This document shows positions 40,780 through 51,382 of a DNA stretch of 64,000 nt, one piece after another. Location of the stretch: positions 62,001 through 126,000 of the forward strand of contig CACSJR010000003.1 of NCBI GenBank assembly GCA_902706235.1, read 5' to 3'. Position 1 is the stretch's first letter. Each line of letters begins with the position of its first letter. Source of the DNA: Citrobacter sp. 18056. GTDB lineage: Bacteria > Pseudomonadota > Gammaproteobacteria > Enterobacterales > Enterobacteriaceae. The notes under the pieces are model-generated. The model saw only the letters and a list, made by a program, of their open reading frames with translations. It searched no databases and was not told the origin of the DNA. Made by a program: the position numbers and the translations under genes.

Positions 40780-42804
<2,025 letters not shown>

Positions 42805-42805
42805 C

Positions 42806-43024
42806 GTGGAAAAAGAGCAGCTGATTGAAATCGCCAACACTGAGATGCCGTTTGGTAAATACAAAGGCCGGATGCTGATTGATGTGCCGGAGGAATATTT
42901 GCTGTGGTTTGCCCGTAAGGATGAATTTCCCGCCGGGCGGCTCGGGGAACTGATGGCCATCACGCTGCTGATTAAAACGGAGGGGCTGACCCATCTGGTT
43001 CAGCCCCTCAAGCGCAGCCGTTAA
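42806..43024 (+). CDS. ypeB: YpeB, DUF3820 small protein
   Basis: Protein of 72 residues with the DUF3820 core PFGKYKGRMLIDVPEEYLLWF. It starts with GTG at 42806, one base after the ligA stop, with TTAGGAG just upstream inside ligA. Function unknown; it is always next to ligA in enterics. Its TAA (43022-43024) overlaps the stop codon of the opposing yfeH gene. Confidence 0.93.
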   Translation: MEKEQLIEIANTEMPFGKYKGRMLIDVPEEYLLWFARKDEFPAGRLGELMAITLLIKTEGLTHLVQPLKRSR

Positions 43025-44019
43025 GCTTTCGCCTCGTCAACGGCGTTTTTGGCCAGCAGTTCATCCGTCTGGCGTTTATAGCGACGCGCCAACACCGCAC
43101 AGACCATCAGCTGGATCTGATGGAAAATCATCAGCGGCAGCACCATCATTCCGATCATTGCGGTCGGGAAGAGAATATTGGCCATCGGAATACCGTTGGC
43201 CAGGCTCTTTTTCGAACCACAGAATACAATCGTAATCTCATCGGCTTTGTTAAAACCGCATTTACGTGCCACAAACGTGTTCACGACAATCACAATCGCC
43301 AGCAGCACAATGCTCACCACCACGATAAACAGCAGCGACCCGACGCCAACCTTGTGCCAGATTCCGTTGACCACCGCTTCACTGAAGGCGGAGTAAACGA
43401 CCAGCAGAATCGATGTCTGGTCCGTTTTGGAAATCCACTTCTTGTTACGCGACACCCAGGCGGCGGTCCACGGCCGGGACAGATGGCCCAACACGAACGG
43501 CAGCAGAAGTTGCAGCATGATTTTGCCGACCTGCTCCAGACTGCCTTCCGCCCCGTGCAGATTCATCAGCAGCCCAACCAACAGCGGCGAAACGAAAATC
43601 CCTAGCAGGCTGGATGCCGACGCGGAACACACCGCCGCCGCGACGTTACCGCCCGCCATCGACGTAAACGCAATGGCAGACTGCACGGTAGCGGGCAGAA
43701 TGCACAGATAAATGAAGCCGTTATAGAGTGTCGGATCGACATTGACCGGCGCCCAGAGAGCAAAAAGCACACCGAGTACGGGGAACACCACGAAGGTGCT
43801 GCACATTACCCAGAGATGCAGTCGCCAATGGCTGCCCCCAGCGATAATCGCTTCGCGAGAGAGTTTGGCACCGTGCATAAAGAACAGCAGTGCAATGGCG
43901 GCGGTGGTCAGGCCTTCAAAGAAAGGCACGTATCCGCCGCGAGCGGGAAACAGGGAAGCCAGCAGAACGACGCTAATCAGCGTCAGTGTAAAAGGGTCGA
44001 GAATGCGGAAAAGTTTCAT
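43021..44019 (-). CDS. yfeH: YfeH, bile acid:sodium symporter family membrane protein
   Basis: Inner-membrane protein of 332 residues with about nine to ten membrane segments, of the SBF/BASS-like family (YfeH subgroup). Conserved parts are FFMHGAKLSREAIIAGGSHW near residues 46-65 and FCGSKKSLANGIPMANILF near 260-278. The substrate is unknown. It overlaps ypeB by four bases tail to tail and is divergent from the LysR gene yfeR, which probably controls it. Confidence 0.92.
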   Translation of the reverse strand: MKLFRILDPFTLTLISVVLLASLFPARGGYVPFFEGLTTAAIALLFFMHGAKLSREAIIAGGSHWRLHLWVMCSTFVVFPVLGVLFALWAPVNVDPTLYNGFIYLCILPATVQSAIAFTSMAGGNVAAAVCSASASSLLGIFVSPLLVGLLMNLHGAEGSLEQVGKIMLQLLLPFVLGHLSRPWTAAWVSRNKKWISKTDQTSILLVVYSAFSEAVVNGIWHKVGVGSLLFIVVVSIVLLAIVIVVNTFVARKCGFNKADEITIVFCGSKKSLANGIPMANILFPTAMIGMMVLPLMIFHQIQLMVCAVLARRYKRQTDELLAKNAVDEAKA

Positions 44020-44108
44020 AAACGCTCCTGAAAGTCGATGCCGCTATTGTGCTTTCTCTGCTTTGAGAAATAAAATTGATTTATTGCATCCATTGATGAA
44101 TTAAATAG

Positions 44109-45035
44109 ATGAATTATTCCCTGCGTCAGCTGAAAGTGTTTATTACCGTTGCCCGGGCCAAAAGCTTTAGCCGGGCAGGGGAGATGATTGGCCTGAGCCA
44201 GTCGGCGGTGAGTCACAGTGTGAAAGAGCTGGAGCATCAGACCGGCGTGAAGCTGCTCGACCGCACCACGCGAGAAGTGGTGCTGACCGAAGCCGGGCAG
44301 CAACTGGCAATTCGGCTTGAGCGTTTGCTTGACGAACTGAACAGTACTCTGCTTGAAGCCGGGCGCGTCGGCCAGCAGCTCGCGGGCACCGTGCGGGTGG
44401 CGGCGAGCCAAACCATTTCGGCACATCTGATCCCGCAATGCATTGCGGCCAGTAATCAGCGTTATCCTGAAATTGATTTTGTGCTTCACGACCGACCGCA
44501 GCGGTGGGTGCTGGAGAGTATTCGTCAGGGTGAAGTGGATTTTGGGATTGTGATAGACCCGGGTGCAGTGGGGGACTTGCAGTGTGAGCCGATTCTGTCA
44601 GAGCCGTTTTTTGTGTTGTGCCGGGGCGATCATCCTTTTTCCGGGCTTCAAAGCGTTGAGTGGCAGGCGTTGCAGGGGACCAGGATGGTGTTGCAGGATT
44701 ATGCGTCAGGCAGCCGACCTCTGATCGACGCCGCACTCGCGTATCATGCCATCGAGGCCAATATTGTGCAGGAGATTGGGCATCCGGCGACGCTTTTCCC
44801 GATGGTCGAAGCCGGAATTGGGATCAGCATTTTACCCGCGCTGGCGCTGCCGTTGCCGCAGGGCAGTCAGCTGATGGTTAAACGCCTGACACCAGTTGTT
44901 GATCGGCAATTGATGCTGGCGAGACGTAAAAACCGTTCGCTTTCGACCGCGGCACAAGCTTTGTGGGATGTCGTCGGACAACAGGCCCAGGCGCTTACTG
45001 CTGCCCGTGCCCACGACCCGCTGTATCAGACATAA
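44109..45035 (+). CDS. yfeR: YfeR, LysR-family transcriptional regulator
   Basis: LysR regulator of 308 residues. The N-terminal winged HTH reads [20 protein letters not shown] with the recognition helix in [15 protein letters not shown] periplasmic-binding-like co-inducer domain spans about residues 90-295. It is divergent from yfeH with an 89-bp shared spacer, the usual design for a LysR regulator and its target; in Salmonella YfeR represses yfeH and responds to osmolarity, as I recall. Its 3' end overlaps the flxA-like gene by 10 bases, tail to tail. Confidence 0.93.
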   Translation: MNYSLRQLKVFITVARAKSFSRAGEMIGLSQSAVSHSVKELEHQTGVKLLDRTTREVVLTEAGQQLAIRLERLLDELNSTLLEAGRVGQQLAGTVRVAASQTISAHLIPQCIAASNQRYPEIDFVLHDRPQRWVLESIRQGEVDFGIVIDPGAVGDLQCEPILSEPFFVLCRGDHPFSGLQSVEWQALQGTRMVLQDYASGSRPLIDAALAYHAIEANIVQEIGHPATLFPMVEAGIGISILPALALPLPQGSQLMVKRLTPVVDRQLMLARRKNRSLSTAAQALWDVVGQQAQALTAARAHDPLYQT

Positions 45036-45370
45036 ATATCAATCTGATGGTCATCCGACGGGTTGTTTACTCCGGTGGCTGGAGTTGAAGGCGTCGCTTG
45101 CAGCTGCTCTTTTTCGGCCTGCTGGCGTTGGATCTGCGCCAGCTGCGCTTCAAGCATCGTGATTTGTTCCTGAATCATCTCCGCCTGCTTCTGTTTTTCA
45201 TCCGCATCACCGCTGCCGTCAGCAATGGTTTTCAGCTGTTGGGTCAGTTTGGTTATTTGCTGAGTGATACGAGTGATTTGAGAAGACGCGTCAGTGCCCT
45301 GCGGACTGGCGGTAACGGTTGTCGTTTGCAGACCGGGTGCAGAAGAAGAGGGTAACGAAATTGCCGCCAT
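45026..45370 (-). CDS. FlxA-like small coiled-coil protein
   Basis: Protein of 114 residues resembling E. coli FlxA, a flagellar-regulon protein of unknown function. A low-complexity Ser/Thr/Ala N-terminus is followed by two heptad-rich segments, [19 protein letters not shown] near 33-51 and [19 protein letters not shown] near 64-82. The tail ends in DIYV. No signal peptide or membrane segment. I prefer the ATG ending at 45370, seven bases after AAGGA; an ATG one codon upstream is also possible. A near-consensus FliA promoter lies 30 bp upstream. K-12 has xapABR and yfeN in this interval. Confidence 0.82.
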   Translation of the reverse strand: MAAISLPSSSAPGLQTTTVTASPQGTDASSQITRITQQITKLTQQLKTIADGSGDADEKQKQAEMIQEQITMLEAQLAQIQRQQAEKEQLQATPSTPATGVNNPSDDHQIDIYV

Positions 45371-45400
45371 CATGCGTTCCTTTCAATACGGAAAACAGAG

Positions 45401-45427
45401 TTATCGGCAGAATGGTGTTGGGCTTGA
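45401..45427 (-). promoter_or_regulatory. Sigma-28 (FliA) promoter of the flxA-like gene
   Basis: On the minus strand TCAAGCCC (complement of 45420-45427), an 11-bp spacer, and GCCGATAA (complement of 45401-45408). The -10 is a perfect FliA octamer, and the -35 keeps the T-AAG core of TAAAGTTT. It lies 28-54 bp upstream of the start, on the correct strand. E. coli flxA is FliA-dependent. Confidence 0.8.
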
Positions 45428-45589
45428 GGAAAAAGAATTGAGAGGGGAAGTCTGGAGAGACGTGCAGGATATCACTCGTCTCATCCTGAGACTCGCCCTG
45501 CGGGTCACCGCTAGCGGTGATGCAAAATCGTTCCCGACGATTTTGTCGAACCTGCAGCAGGTTCTCTTCCTACATGAATCGCGCATAGC

Positions 45590-45616
45590 AAAAAGGCGCC
45601 TTTAGGGCGCCTTTTT
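45590..45616 (-). terminator. Rho-independent terminator of the Val-Lys tRNA operon
   Basis: GGCGCC (45595-45600), loop TTTAG, GGCGCC (45606-45611), with A and T runs on the two sides. It lies just after tRNA-Lys in the direction of transcription. Confidence 0.9.
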
Positions 45617-45620
45617 ACAT

Positions 45621-45696
45621 TGGTGGGTCGTGCAGGATTCGAACCTGCGACCAATTGATTAAAAGTCAACTGCTCTACCAACTGAGCTAACGACCC
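45621..45696 (-). tRNA. lysV: tRNA-Lys (anticodon TTT)
   Basis: A 76-nt tRNA on the minus strand starting GGGTCGTTAGCTCAG and ending in an encoded CCA. The anticodon loop is CTTTTAA and the T loop GGTTCGAATCC. It is the last gene of the leftward Val-Val-Val-Lys operon, like valU-valX-valY-lysV beside gltX in E. coli. Confidence 0.97.
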
Positions 45697-45700
45697 GAAG

Positions 45701-45776
45701 TGGTGGGTGATGACGGGATCGAACCGCCGACCCCCTCCTTGTAAGGGAGGTGCTCTCCCAGCTGAGCTAATCACCC
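45701..45776 (-). tRNA. valY: tRNA-Val (anticodon TAC)
   Basis: 76 nt, minus strand, beginning GGGTGATTAGCTCAGC, anticodon loop with TAC, encoded CCA. Identical to the copy at 45816-45891. Third in the operon, four bases from tRNA-Lys. The symbol follows E. coli order. Confidence 0.97.
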
Positions 45777-45815
45777 ACTTCGGTACTTCATGTAAGAAAC
45801 GCGCTGGCGAGAAAT

Positions 45816-45891
45816 TGGTGGGTGATGACGGGATCGAACCGCCGACCCCCTCCTTGTAAGGGAGGTGCTCTCCCAGCTGAGCTAATCACCC
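45816..45891 (-). tRNA. valX: tRNA-Val (anticodon TAC)
   Basis: 76 nt, minus strand, identical to the neighbour at 45701-45776 and with encoded CCA. The T arm reads GGTTCGATCCC. The 39-bp spacer to the next tRNA has no promoter. Confidence 0.97.
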
Positions 45892-45944
45892 ACTTCTCAA
45901 TTTCTTACATTTACTGCTTCACACGGCGGAGACTACAAAAGTAG

Positions 45945-46020
45945 TGGTGGGTGATGACGGGTTCGAACCGCCGACCCCCTCCTTGTAAGGGAGGTGCTCT
46001 CCCAGCTGAGCTAATCACCC
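45945..46020 (-). tRNA. valU: tRNA-Val (anticodon TAC), T-loop variant
   Basis: 76 nt, minus strand, first of the operon. It differs from the other two Val copies by one base in the T arm: GGTTCGAACCC here, GGTTCGATCCC there. Everything else, including the anticodon and CCA, is the same. Confidence 0.97.
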
Positions 46021-46038
46021 CCGCTGTGTTGGAGTCGC

Positions 46039-46066
46039 ATTATAGGGAGAGTTGAAAATGAGTCAA
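46039..46066 (-). promoter_or_regulatory. Promoter of the Val-Lys tRNA operon
   Basis: On the minus strand TTGACT (complement of 46061-46066), a 16-bp spacer, and TATAAT (complement of 46039-46044), followed by the GC-rich discriminator GCGACTCC. This is a strong sigma-70 promoter of the stringently controlled type, about 20 bp before the first tRNA. Confidence 0.9.
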
Positions 46067-46278
46067 CGCCTTTTCCAAAGATTTTTTTCGTTCGTCGTAA
46101 AATTAAACAAAACGATCGCGAATCGTTCCGTGGCGCATGATTTATAAACAAAATCAGCTAAGCGCAGTGATTCACAGGGATGAACGTTGAGGATTCAGGC
46201 GGGAGTGATAGAATATCAGCATTATTTTTATTGAGGATCCGCCGGCTGTCGGCAACGTCCTAAACGTAAGGCCATTTC

Positions 46279-47694
46279 ATGAAAATCAAAACTCGCTTCG
46301 CGCCAAGCCCGACAGGCTATCTGCACGTCGGCGGTGCGCGTACTGCTCTTTACTCCTGGCTTTTTGCTCGCAACCACGGCGGTGAGTTCGTGCTGCGTAT
46401 TGAAGACACCGATCTCGAGCGCTCTACGCCGGAAGCCATCGAAGCAATTATGGATGGCATGAACTGGCTGAGCCTGGAGTGGGACGAAGGCCCGTATTTC
46501 CAGACCAAACGTTTCGATCGCTATAACGCGGCTATTGACGAGATGCTGGTCGCGGGCACTGCATATAAATGCTATTGCTCGAAAGAGCGTCTGGAAGCCC
46601 TGCGTGAAGAACAAATGGCTAATGGCGAGAAGCCACGTTACGACGGCCGCTGCCGCCACGGTCATGAGCATCATGCTGATGATGAGCCGTGCGTGGTGCG
46701 TTTTGCTAACCCGCAGGATGGCTCCGTCATTTTTGACGACCAAATCCGTGGCCCAATCGAATTCAGCAACCAGGAGCTGGATGACCTGATCATCCGCCGC
46801 ACCGACGGTTCCCCGACTTACAACTTCTGCGTTGTGGTTGATGACTGGGATATGGAAATCACCCACGTTATCCGTGGTGAAGATCATATCAACAACACCC
46901 CGCGTCAGATTAACATTCTGAAAGCGTTGAACGCGCCGGTACCGGTGTATGCGCACGTGTCGATGATTAACGGCGACGACGGCAAAAAGCTTTCCAAGCG
47001 TCACGGCGCGGTGAGCGTAATGCAGTATCGCGATGACGGTTATTTGCCGGAAGCACTGCTGAACTACCTGGTGCGTCTGGGCTGGTCCAGCGGCGATCAG
47101 GAAATCTTCACCCGTGAAGAGATGATCAAACTGTTCTCTCTGGGTGCAGTAAGCAAATCTGCCAGTGCATTCAATACCGAAAAACTGCAGTGGCTGAACC
47201 ACCACTACATTAATTCGATGGCGCCGGAATATGTTGCGACCCATCTGCAGTGGCACATCGAGCAGGAAAACATCGATACCCGCAATGGCCCGCAGCTGTC
47301 TGAGTTGGTGACTCTGCTGGGCGAGCGTTGCAAAACGCTGAAAGAAATGGCGGCGAGCTGCCATTACTTCTATGAAGAGTTTGATGCGTTCGATGCCGAT
47401 GCGGCGAAGAAACACTTGCGTCCGGTGGCACGTCAGCCGCTGGAAGTGGTGCGCGATAAACTGGAAGCCATCACTGAGTGGACCGCAGAAAACGTGCATC
47501 ACGCGATTCAGGCAACCGCTGATGAGCTGGAAGTGGGCATGGGTAAAGTCGGGATGCCGCTGCGTGTGGCCGTCACCGGCGCCGGTCAGTCTCCGGGCCT
47601 GGATGTCACCGTTCATGCGATTGGTAAGAGCCGTAGCGTAGCGCGTATCAACAAAGCGCTGGCGTTTATTGCTGAGCGTGAAAGCCAGCAGTAA
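46279..47694 (+). CDS. gltX: Glutamyl-tRNA synthetase
   Basis: Class I aminoacyl-tRNA synthetase of 471 residues that charges tRNA-Glu. The HIGH motif appears as GYLHVGGAR near residues 14-22 and the KMSKS motif as KKLSKRHG near 236-243. A zinc knuckle has CYCS near residues 98-101 and CRHGHEHH near 125-132. Length equals E. coli. It is divergent from the tRNA operon and convergent with yfeC-yfeD. Confidence 0.98.
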   Translation: MKIKTRFAPSPTGYLHVGGARTALYSWLFARNHGGEFVLRIEDTDLERSTPEAIEAIMDGMNWLSLEWDEGPYFQTKRFDRYNAAIDEMLVAGTAYKCYCSKERLEALREEQMANGEKPRYDGRCRHGHEHHADDEPCVVRFANPQDGSVIFDDQIRGPIEFSNQELDDLIIRRTDGSPTYNFCVVVDDWDMEITHVIRGEDHINNTPRQINILKALNAPVPVYAHVSMINGDDGKKLSKRHGAVSVMQYRDDGYLPEALLNYLVRLGWSSGDQEIFTREEMIKLFSLGAVSKSASAFNTEKLQWLNHHYINSMAPEYVATHLQWHIEQENIDTRNGPQLSELVTLLGERCKTLKEMAASCHYFYEEFDAFDADAAKKHLRPVARQPLEVVRDKLEAITEWTAENVHHAIQATADELEVGMGKVGMPLRVAVTGAGQSPGLDVTVHAIGKSRSVARINKALAFIAERESQQ

Positions 47695-47708
47695 CAGGCT
47701 GGAATAAG

Positions 47709-47737
47709 AAACGGCAGGCTCAGGCCTGCCGTTTCTT
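47709..47737. terminator. Bidirectional terminator between gltX and yfeD
   Basis: AAACGGCAGGC (47709-47719), loop TCAG, GCCTGCCGTTT (47724-47734), then CTTTAT. The leftward side also has a T-rich tract. Confidence 0.88.
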
Positions 47738-48132
47738 TATGCGCTTTCGTCCGCTATGCTAAGTCGTTGTAGAAAACCGCTTAACCCTTCCCGAACCAGC
47801 AGCGTTTGCAAACGCTGTTTCTCATCAGGCTCCATCATTACTAATACATCCTGTATTTTCCGCCAGACGGGATCATTGTCCTGCGTGTGGTAGATGTAAT
47901 CGGGTTCGGCTGCCTGCAAGGAAAGCTTGAGGTGACGCAGTTTTGGCGTGGTGGCGAGAAAATCTCTGACCTCTGGCGTGATATGAATCAGACGCGCTCT
48001 GCCGCCCTTCACGCCAGGGATCGACTCCGTAATCCAGTTTTGTTCCCGGATCCAACGATTGATTGTCTGTTTGGCCACACCCACACAGTTCGCCAGCTCC
48101 TGCGTAGTCATTTTGCTGTGAAGTATGTTCAT
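47737..48132 (-). CDS. yfeD: YfeD, YfeC-like putative DNA-binding protein
   Basis: Protein of 131 residues with an N-terminal helix-turn-helix (TTQELANCVGVAKQTINRWI) and the GVKGGRARLIHI segment shared with YfeC. The C-terminal half ends LLVREGLSGFLQRLSI. The family is DUF1323. I choose the ATG ending at 48132, which overlaps the yfeC TGA by one base and follows AAGGA; a GTG one codon upstream is too close to that site. It is a divergent paralogue of yfeC made by tandem duplication. Targets unknown. Confidence 0.9.
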   Translation of the reverse strand: MNILHSKMTTQELANCVGVAKQTINRWIREQNWITESIPGVKGGRARLIHITPEVRDFLATTPKLRHLKLSLQAAEPDYIYHTQDNDPVWRKIQDVLVMMEPDEKQRLQTLLVREGLSGFLQRLSIADESA

Positions 48133-48494
48133 CACTGTCCTTGCGTACGGATACCCAGGCGGAGAAGCAGACCGGTGATGCCTTCACGCAGTAGCAGGCT
48201 GGTTAGCTCTTTTTGCTCGTGGTCTGACATTTCTTTTGCGAGCGACAGCAGAAGGGAATCAAAGCTGTCTTCCGCGGGATAATGTACTGCGGCCGGGTAA
48301 TCAGCGGCGCGCTGGGCGCTGCGTATAAATTCACGGACGTCATCACTGACGTGCACAAGACGTGCTTTGCCGCCCTGAACACCCGGACGAGGTGACGTTT
48401 GCCATCCTTCTTTGCGTACCCATTTATTGATTGTTTGTCGGCTATAACCGGTTAGATGGGCAAGTTCCTCCGGTGTCATTCGTTCCTTGAGCAT
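48132..48494 (-). CDS. yfeC: YfeC, putative DNA-binding protein
   Basis: Protein of 120 residues of the DUF1323 family. The helix-turn-helix is TPEELAHLTGYSRQTINKWV at about residues 7-26, followed by GVQGGKARLVHVSDDVREFI. The C-terminus has LTSLLLREGITGLLLRLGI. AGGAAA lies upstream of the ATG ending at 48494. It is first in the yfeC-yfeD pair. A 20-bp palindrome about 85 bp upstream could be its own operator. Confidence 0.91.
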   Translation of the reverse strand: MLKERMTPEELAHLTGYSRQTINKWVRKEGWQTSPRPGVQGGKARLVHVSDDVREFIRSAQRAADYPAAVHYPAEDSFDSLLLSLAKEMSDHEQKELTSLLLREGITGLLLRLGIRTQGQ

Positions 48495-48578
48495 GCTATT
48501 TCCTGAGTGCCTGTGTGGGAATTAAAGGTTCATGTTATAGCATCCTTTAACGTGAAACCGTGACGCGTTTAACTCCTG

Positions 48579-48598
48579 ATTGCGAGAACGTACGCAAT
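48579..48598. promoter_or_regulatory. Palindrome between yfeC and the tRNA-Ala promoter
   Basis: ATTGCG (48579-48584), eight bases, CGCAAT (48593-48598). It lies in the 219-bp divergent spacer and could bind YfeC, YfeD or another dimeric regulator. No direct support beyond symmetry. Confidence 0.35.
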
Positions 48599-48652
48599 GT
48601 CATTTAGTTGCATGCTTTTTCATCGATTGAAATAGAGGTGAACATTTTGCCG

Positions 48653-48681
48653 TTGACACCTGGCAAGGGAATTCATATTAT
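48653..48681 (+). promoter_or_regulatory. Promoter of the tRNA-Ala operon
   Basis: TTGACA (48653-48658), a 17-bp spacer, and TATTAT (48676-48681), followed by GCCGCCCG, a GC-rich discriminator. It lies about 30 bp before the first tRNA. Confidence 0.9.
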
Positions 48682-48713
48682 GCCGCCCGTCAACACGACA
48701 CGCTTTATGTTAC

Positions 48714-48789
<76 letters not shown>

Positions 48790-48831
48790 AATTCTGCACC
48801 CAACAGATTTGGAACGTGAAGTAAAAATTGT

Positions 48832-48907
<76 letters not shown>

Positions 48908-48913
48908 AAATTC

Positions 48914-48941
48914 AAACCCTCGCCTCGGCGGGGGTTTTTGC
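48914..48941 (+). terminator. Rho-independent terminator of the tRNA-Ala operon
   Basis: AAACCCTCGC (48914-48923), loop CTCG, GCGGGGGTTT (48928-48937) with one T-G pair, then TT. Confidence 0.87.
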
Positions 48942-49089
48942 TTTTCTGCGCCCGTGAAACTTAAGAAAGCGACCTGCTGATGTTAAAACGCATCTGGATG
49001 TTAAATTCCATATAAACAATGGGATTTTTCTTGCGGCGGGAACTTGATTCGCTCAATTACTAAACATAATATTTCCCTGTTGCAGTTAT

Positions 49090-51300
49090 ATGCCCAGCCG
49101 GAATCCTCCCCAAACCAATATGATGTTGAAAAATAACGCTTCTGCCAAAAAATTTTTGCTGGCGCTGATCTTAAGTATATTCTCGATCCCAGTGGCCCGT
49201 TTTCTGGCGCCGGAAACCGTAATAGATGGCAACGCCATTTACCTTGCCTGGCTACCGCTGTGCGTCATTTTGTCGGTGCTTCTGCTGTTTGGGCGCCACG
49301 CGGTGCTGCCGCTGATTCTGGCGTTTACCGTAACAAATCCCTGGTTTATGTCGTTGCCCTTTGGGCAAAACATGGTGCTGGTGTTCTGCCAGCTGTTTTC
49401 TCCGATATTTTCCTGCGGCATTTTGCGCATGCTAATAGGTAAGCGCTGGCGCTTCGGGCTGCCTAACCGTTACATGGGGCAACGTATTTTCTGGGCCTGT
49501 TTCTTTGCGCCGTTGATGCTAAAAGGGTCGATGCATCTGGCGGGATTGTGGCTGGACTTCCCGATATCGGTTTCCGGTTATTTTGTTTCCGCCTCGGTTA
49601 TCTACAGCCTCGTCGATATTCAGAGTCTGATTTGCGCCGGGCTCATTTTCACCATGCTGTTTTATTACCCGCTACGGATGATCATCAACCCACAGTACGC
49701 GCGGAAGTTCTGGCTGCGTAACATCCGGCCTGCGCTGAGCCGCCAGCAGTGGCTGTTTACGGTGAACTGGCTGGTGGCGCTGACCGCATTTCTGCTGATT
49801 CTCTGCGTGCCATTTGAGTCGGACTATATCGCTGGCTATCTGGTGCCTGTTATTTTCATCCTGTTCTTCCTCGTTATTAACCGCTTTAACTATCCGCTGA
49901 TCTGCTTATTGTGGGGCATCAGCACTTTTTTCCTGGTGGTCTACAACGACAACTTCTTGCAGGGCGTGAACACCGAATATGCGCTTTCGTTTGTGATGTC
50001 AGTGCTTATCTCATTCACCATATGCATGCTTTACATGTCGCAATTACAGGCCCGCAGCAACGCTCTCCGGCGCAAATGGCACAACCAGGCGTGGCAGGAT
50101 CCGCTGACCGGTCTGCCAAATCTGCGCGCGTTTGAAAGCTATCTGGAGAATCATCCTCAGGCCAGCGTATGCTGCCTGCGGATGGATAATATGGAGTTCT
50201 TAAGCCGCCACTACGGGATGATGATGCGTGTGAACTGTAAGCGGATGGTCGCCCGGACTTTGCAGCCGCTGCTTGGCCGGGAAGAACAGCTTTTCCAGTT
50301 GCCGGGGAGTGAACTGCTGCTGGTACTGCACGGCTCTGAAACCGCCGGGAGGCTCGCGTATATCGTCGATTTTCTCAACAGCCAGACGTTTAACTGGCAG
50401 GGCGATGCGTTGGATCTGGAGTTTGGCGCGGCCTGGGGCGTGATTGAAGGGGAGGGAGAAAATCTGCACCACACGCTTGGTCAATTGAGCTGGCTATCAG
50501 AGCAGGCCTGCGCAGCACGGCGGGTACTGGCGCTTGATAACAGTCTGGCGACGGTCTCTGACAACACCACGGAACGTGTGATACAGCTGAACCGTGTGAA
50601 GAAAGCGCTGGCTGAAGGCGGTTTAACGCTTTACGCGCAGCCGATTGTTAGCCAGTCCGGCGACCGCTATCACGAGATTCTGGCGCGAATGAGCTGTAAT
50701 GGGCAAATTATCCCCCCCGATCAGTTCATCCCGGTTATTGCGCAGTTCAACCTCAGCAAGCGCTTTGATTTGCTGGTGGTAGAGACGCTGTTCAAAGCGA
50801 TGAAGGCGCTGCCGGGCGAGCGTTTCTCCGTCAATCTGATGCCGTTCACGCTGATGCAAAAGGAGATCGCCACTAAAATTCTCGCGCTGTTTAAGCAGTA
50901 CGACGTTTCCCCGGAATTGGTCACTATTGAAATCACCGAACAGCAGGCGTTTTCCAGTTCTGAAATCAGCGTGCTGAATATTCAGCGTCTGCGCGATTAC
51001 GGCTGTTTGATAGCGATTGATGACTTCGGTACCGGCTATGCGAACTATGAGCGTCTTAAGCGACTGGAGGCGGATATCGTTAAGATTGATGGCTGCTTCG
51101 TGCGTGACATTCTCACCGACCCGGTGGACACGATGATCGTCAAATCTATTTGTGAACTGGCGCGGGTGAAAAACCTGACGCTGGTGGCGGAATATGTTGA
51201 AACCGAGGCACAGCGAACGCTGTTGTATGAAATGGGCGTGGATTATCTGCAGGGGTATTTCATCGGCAAACCCCGTCCTCTTGCGGAACTACAGGCATAA
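49090..51300 (+). CDS. pdeA: PdeA (YfeA), cyclic-di-GMP phosphodiesterase
   Basis: Inner-membrane protein of 736 residues. An N-terminal MASE1-like sensor with about eight to ten membrane segments (residues 20-320) is followed by a degenerate GGDEF domain, in which the signature is replaced by PGSEL (QLPGSELLLVL), and a C-terminal EAL domain. The EAL domain looks active: EILAR, Asn in SVNLMP, Glu in IEITEQQ, the Asp pair in AIDDFGTG, Lys in VKIDG and Glu in AEYVE are all present. It should lower c-di-GMP. The start is uncertain; ATGs at 49120 and 49123 are alternatives, and none has a strong ribosome site. Confidence 0.92.
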   Translation: MPSRNPPQTNMMLKNNASAKKFLLALILSIFSIPVARFLAPETVIDGNAIYLAWLPLCVILSVLLLFGRHAVLPLILAFTVTNPWFMSLPFGQNMVLVFCQLFSPIFSCGILRMLIGKRWRFGLPNRYMGQRIFWACFFAPLMLKGSMHLAGLWLDFPISVSGYFVSASVIYSLVDIQSLICAGLIFTMLFYYPLRMIINPQYARKFWLRNIRPALSRQQWLFTVNWLVALTAFLLILCVPFESDYIAGYLVPVIFILFFLVINRFNYPLICLLWGISTFFLVVYNDNFLQGVNTEYALSFVMSVLISFTICMLYMSQLQARSNALRRKWHNQAWQDPLTGLPNLRAFESYLENHPQASVCCLRMDNMEFLSRHYGMMMRVNCKRMVARTLQPLLGREEQLFQLPGSELLLVLHGSETAGRLAYIVDFLNSQTFNWQGDALDLEFGAAWGVIEGEGENLHHTLGQLSWLSEQACAARRVLALDNSLATVSDNTTERVIQLNRVKKALAEGGLTLYAQPIVSQSGDRYHEILARMSCNGQIIPPDQFIPVIAQFNLSKRFDLLVVETLFKAMKALPGERFSVNLMPFTLMQKEIATKILALFKQYDVSPELVTIEITEQQAFSSSEISVLNIQRLRDYGCLIAIDDFGTGYANYERLKRLEADIVKIDGCFVRDILTDPVDTMIVKSICELARVKNLTLVAEYVETEAQRTLLYEMGVDYLQGYFIGKPRPLAELQA

Positions 51301-51366
51301 AAAAGCCGGGAATTTCTCTAATGCTGGTCACATTAAACGACCTGTATTAGGCATTTCCCGGCCTTT
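51300..51366. terminator. Long-loop terminator between pdeA and nupC
   Basis: AAGCCGGGAAT near 51303-51313 pairs with ATTTCCCGGCCTT near 51352-51364, with a loop of about 38 nt that has its own partial CTAATG/TATTAG pairing. The AAAAAA at 51299-51304 gives a good U tract for the leftward nupC message. Confidence 0.7.
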
Positions 51367-51382
51367 ATGTATACCTGATGAC

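Noticed and set aside
45701..46020. Evenly spaced near-identical repeats resembling a CRISPR array
   Set aside because: Each repeat folds as a complete tRNA-Val with anticodon TAC and encoded CCA. They are tRNA genes.
46228..47616. A 462-codon open frame on the minus strand opposite gltX
   Set aside because: It is the mirror of a GC-rich coding strand, has no ribosome site and no recognisable protein sequence. gltX on the plus strand explains the region fully.
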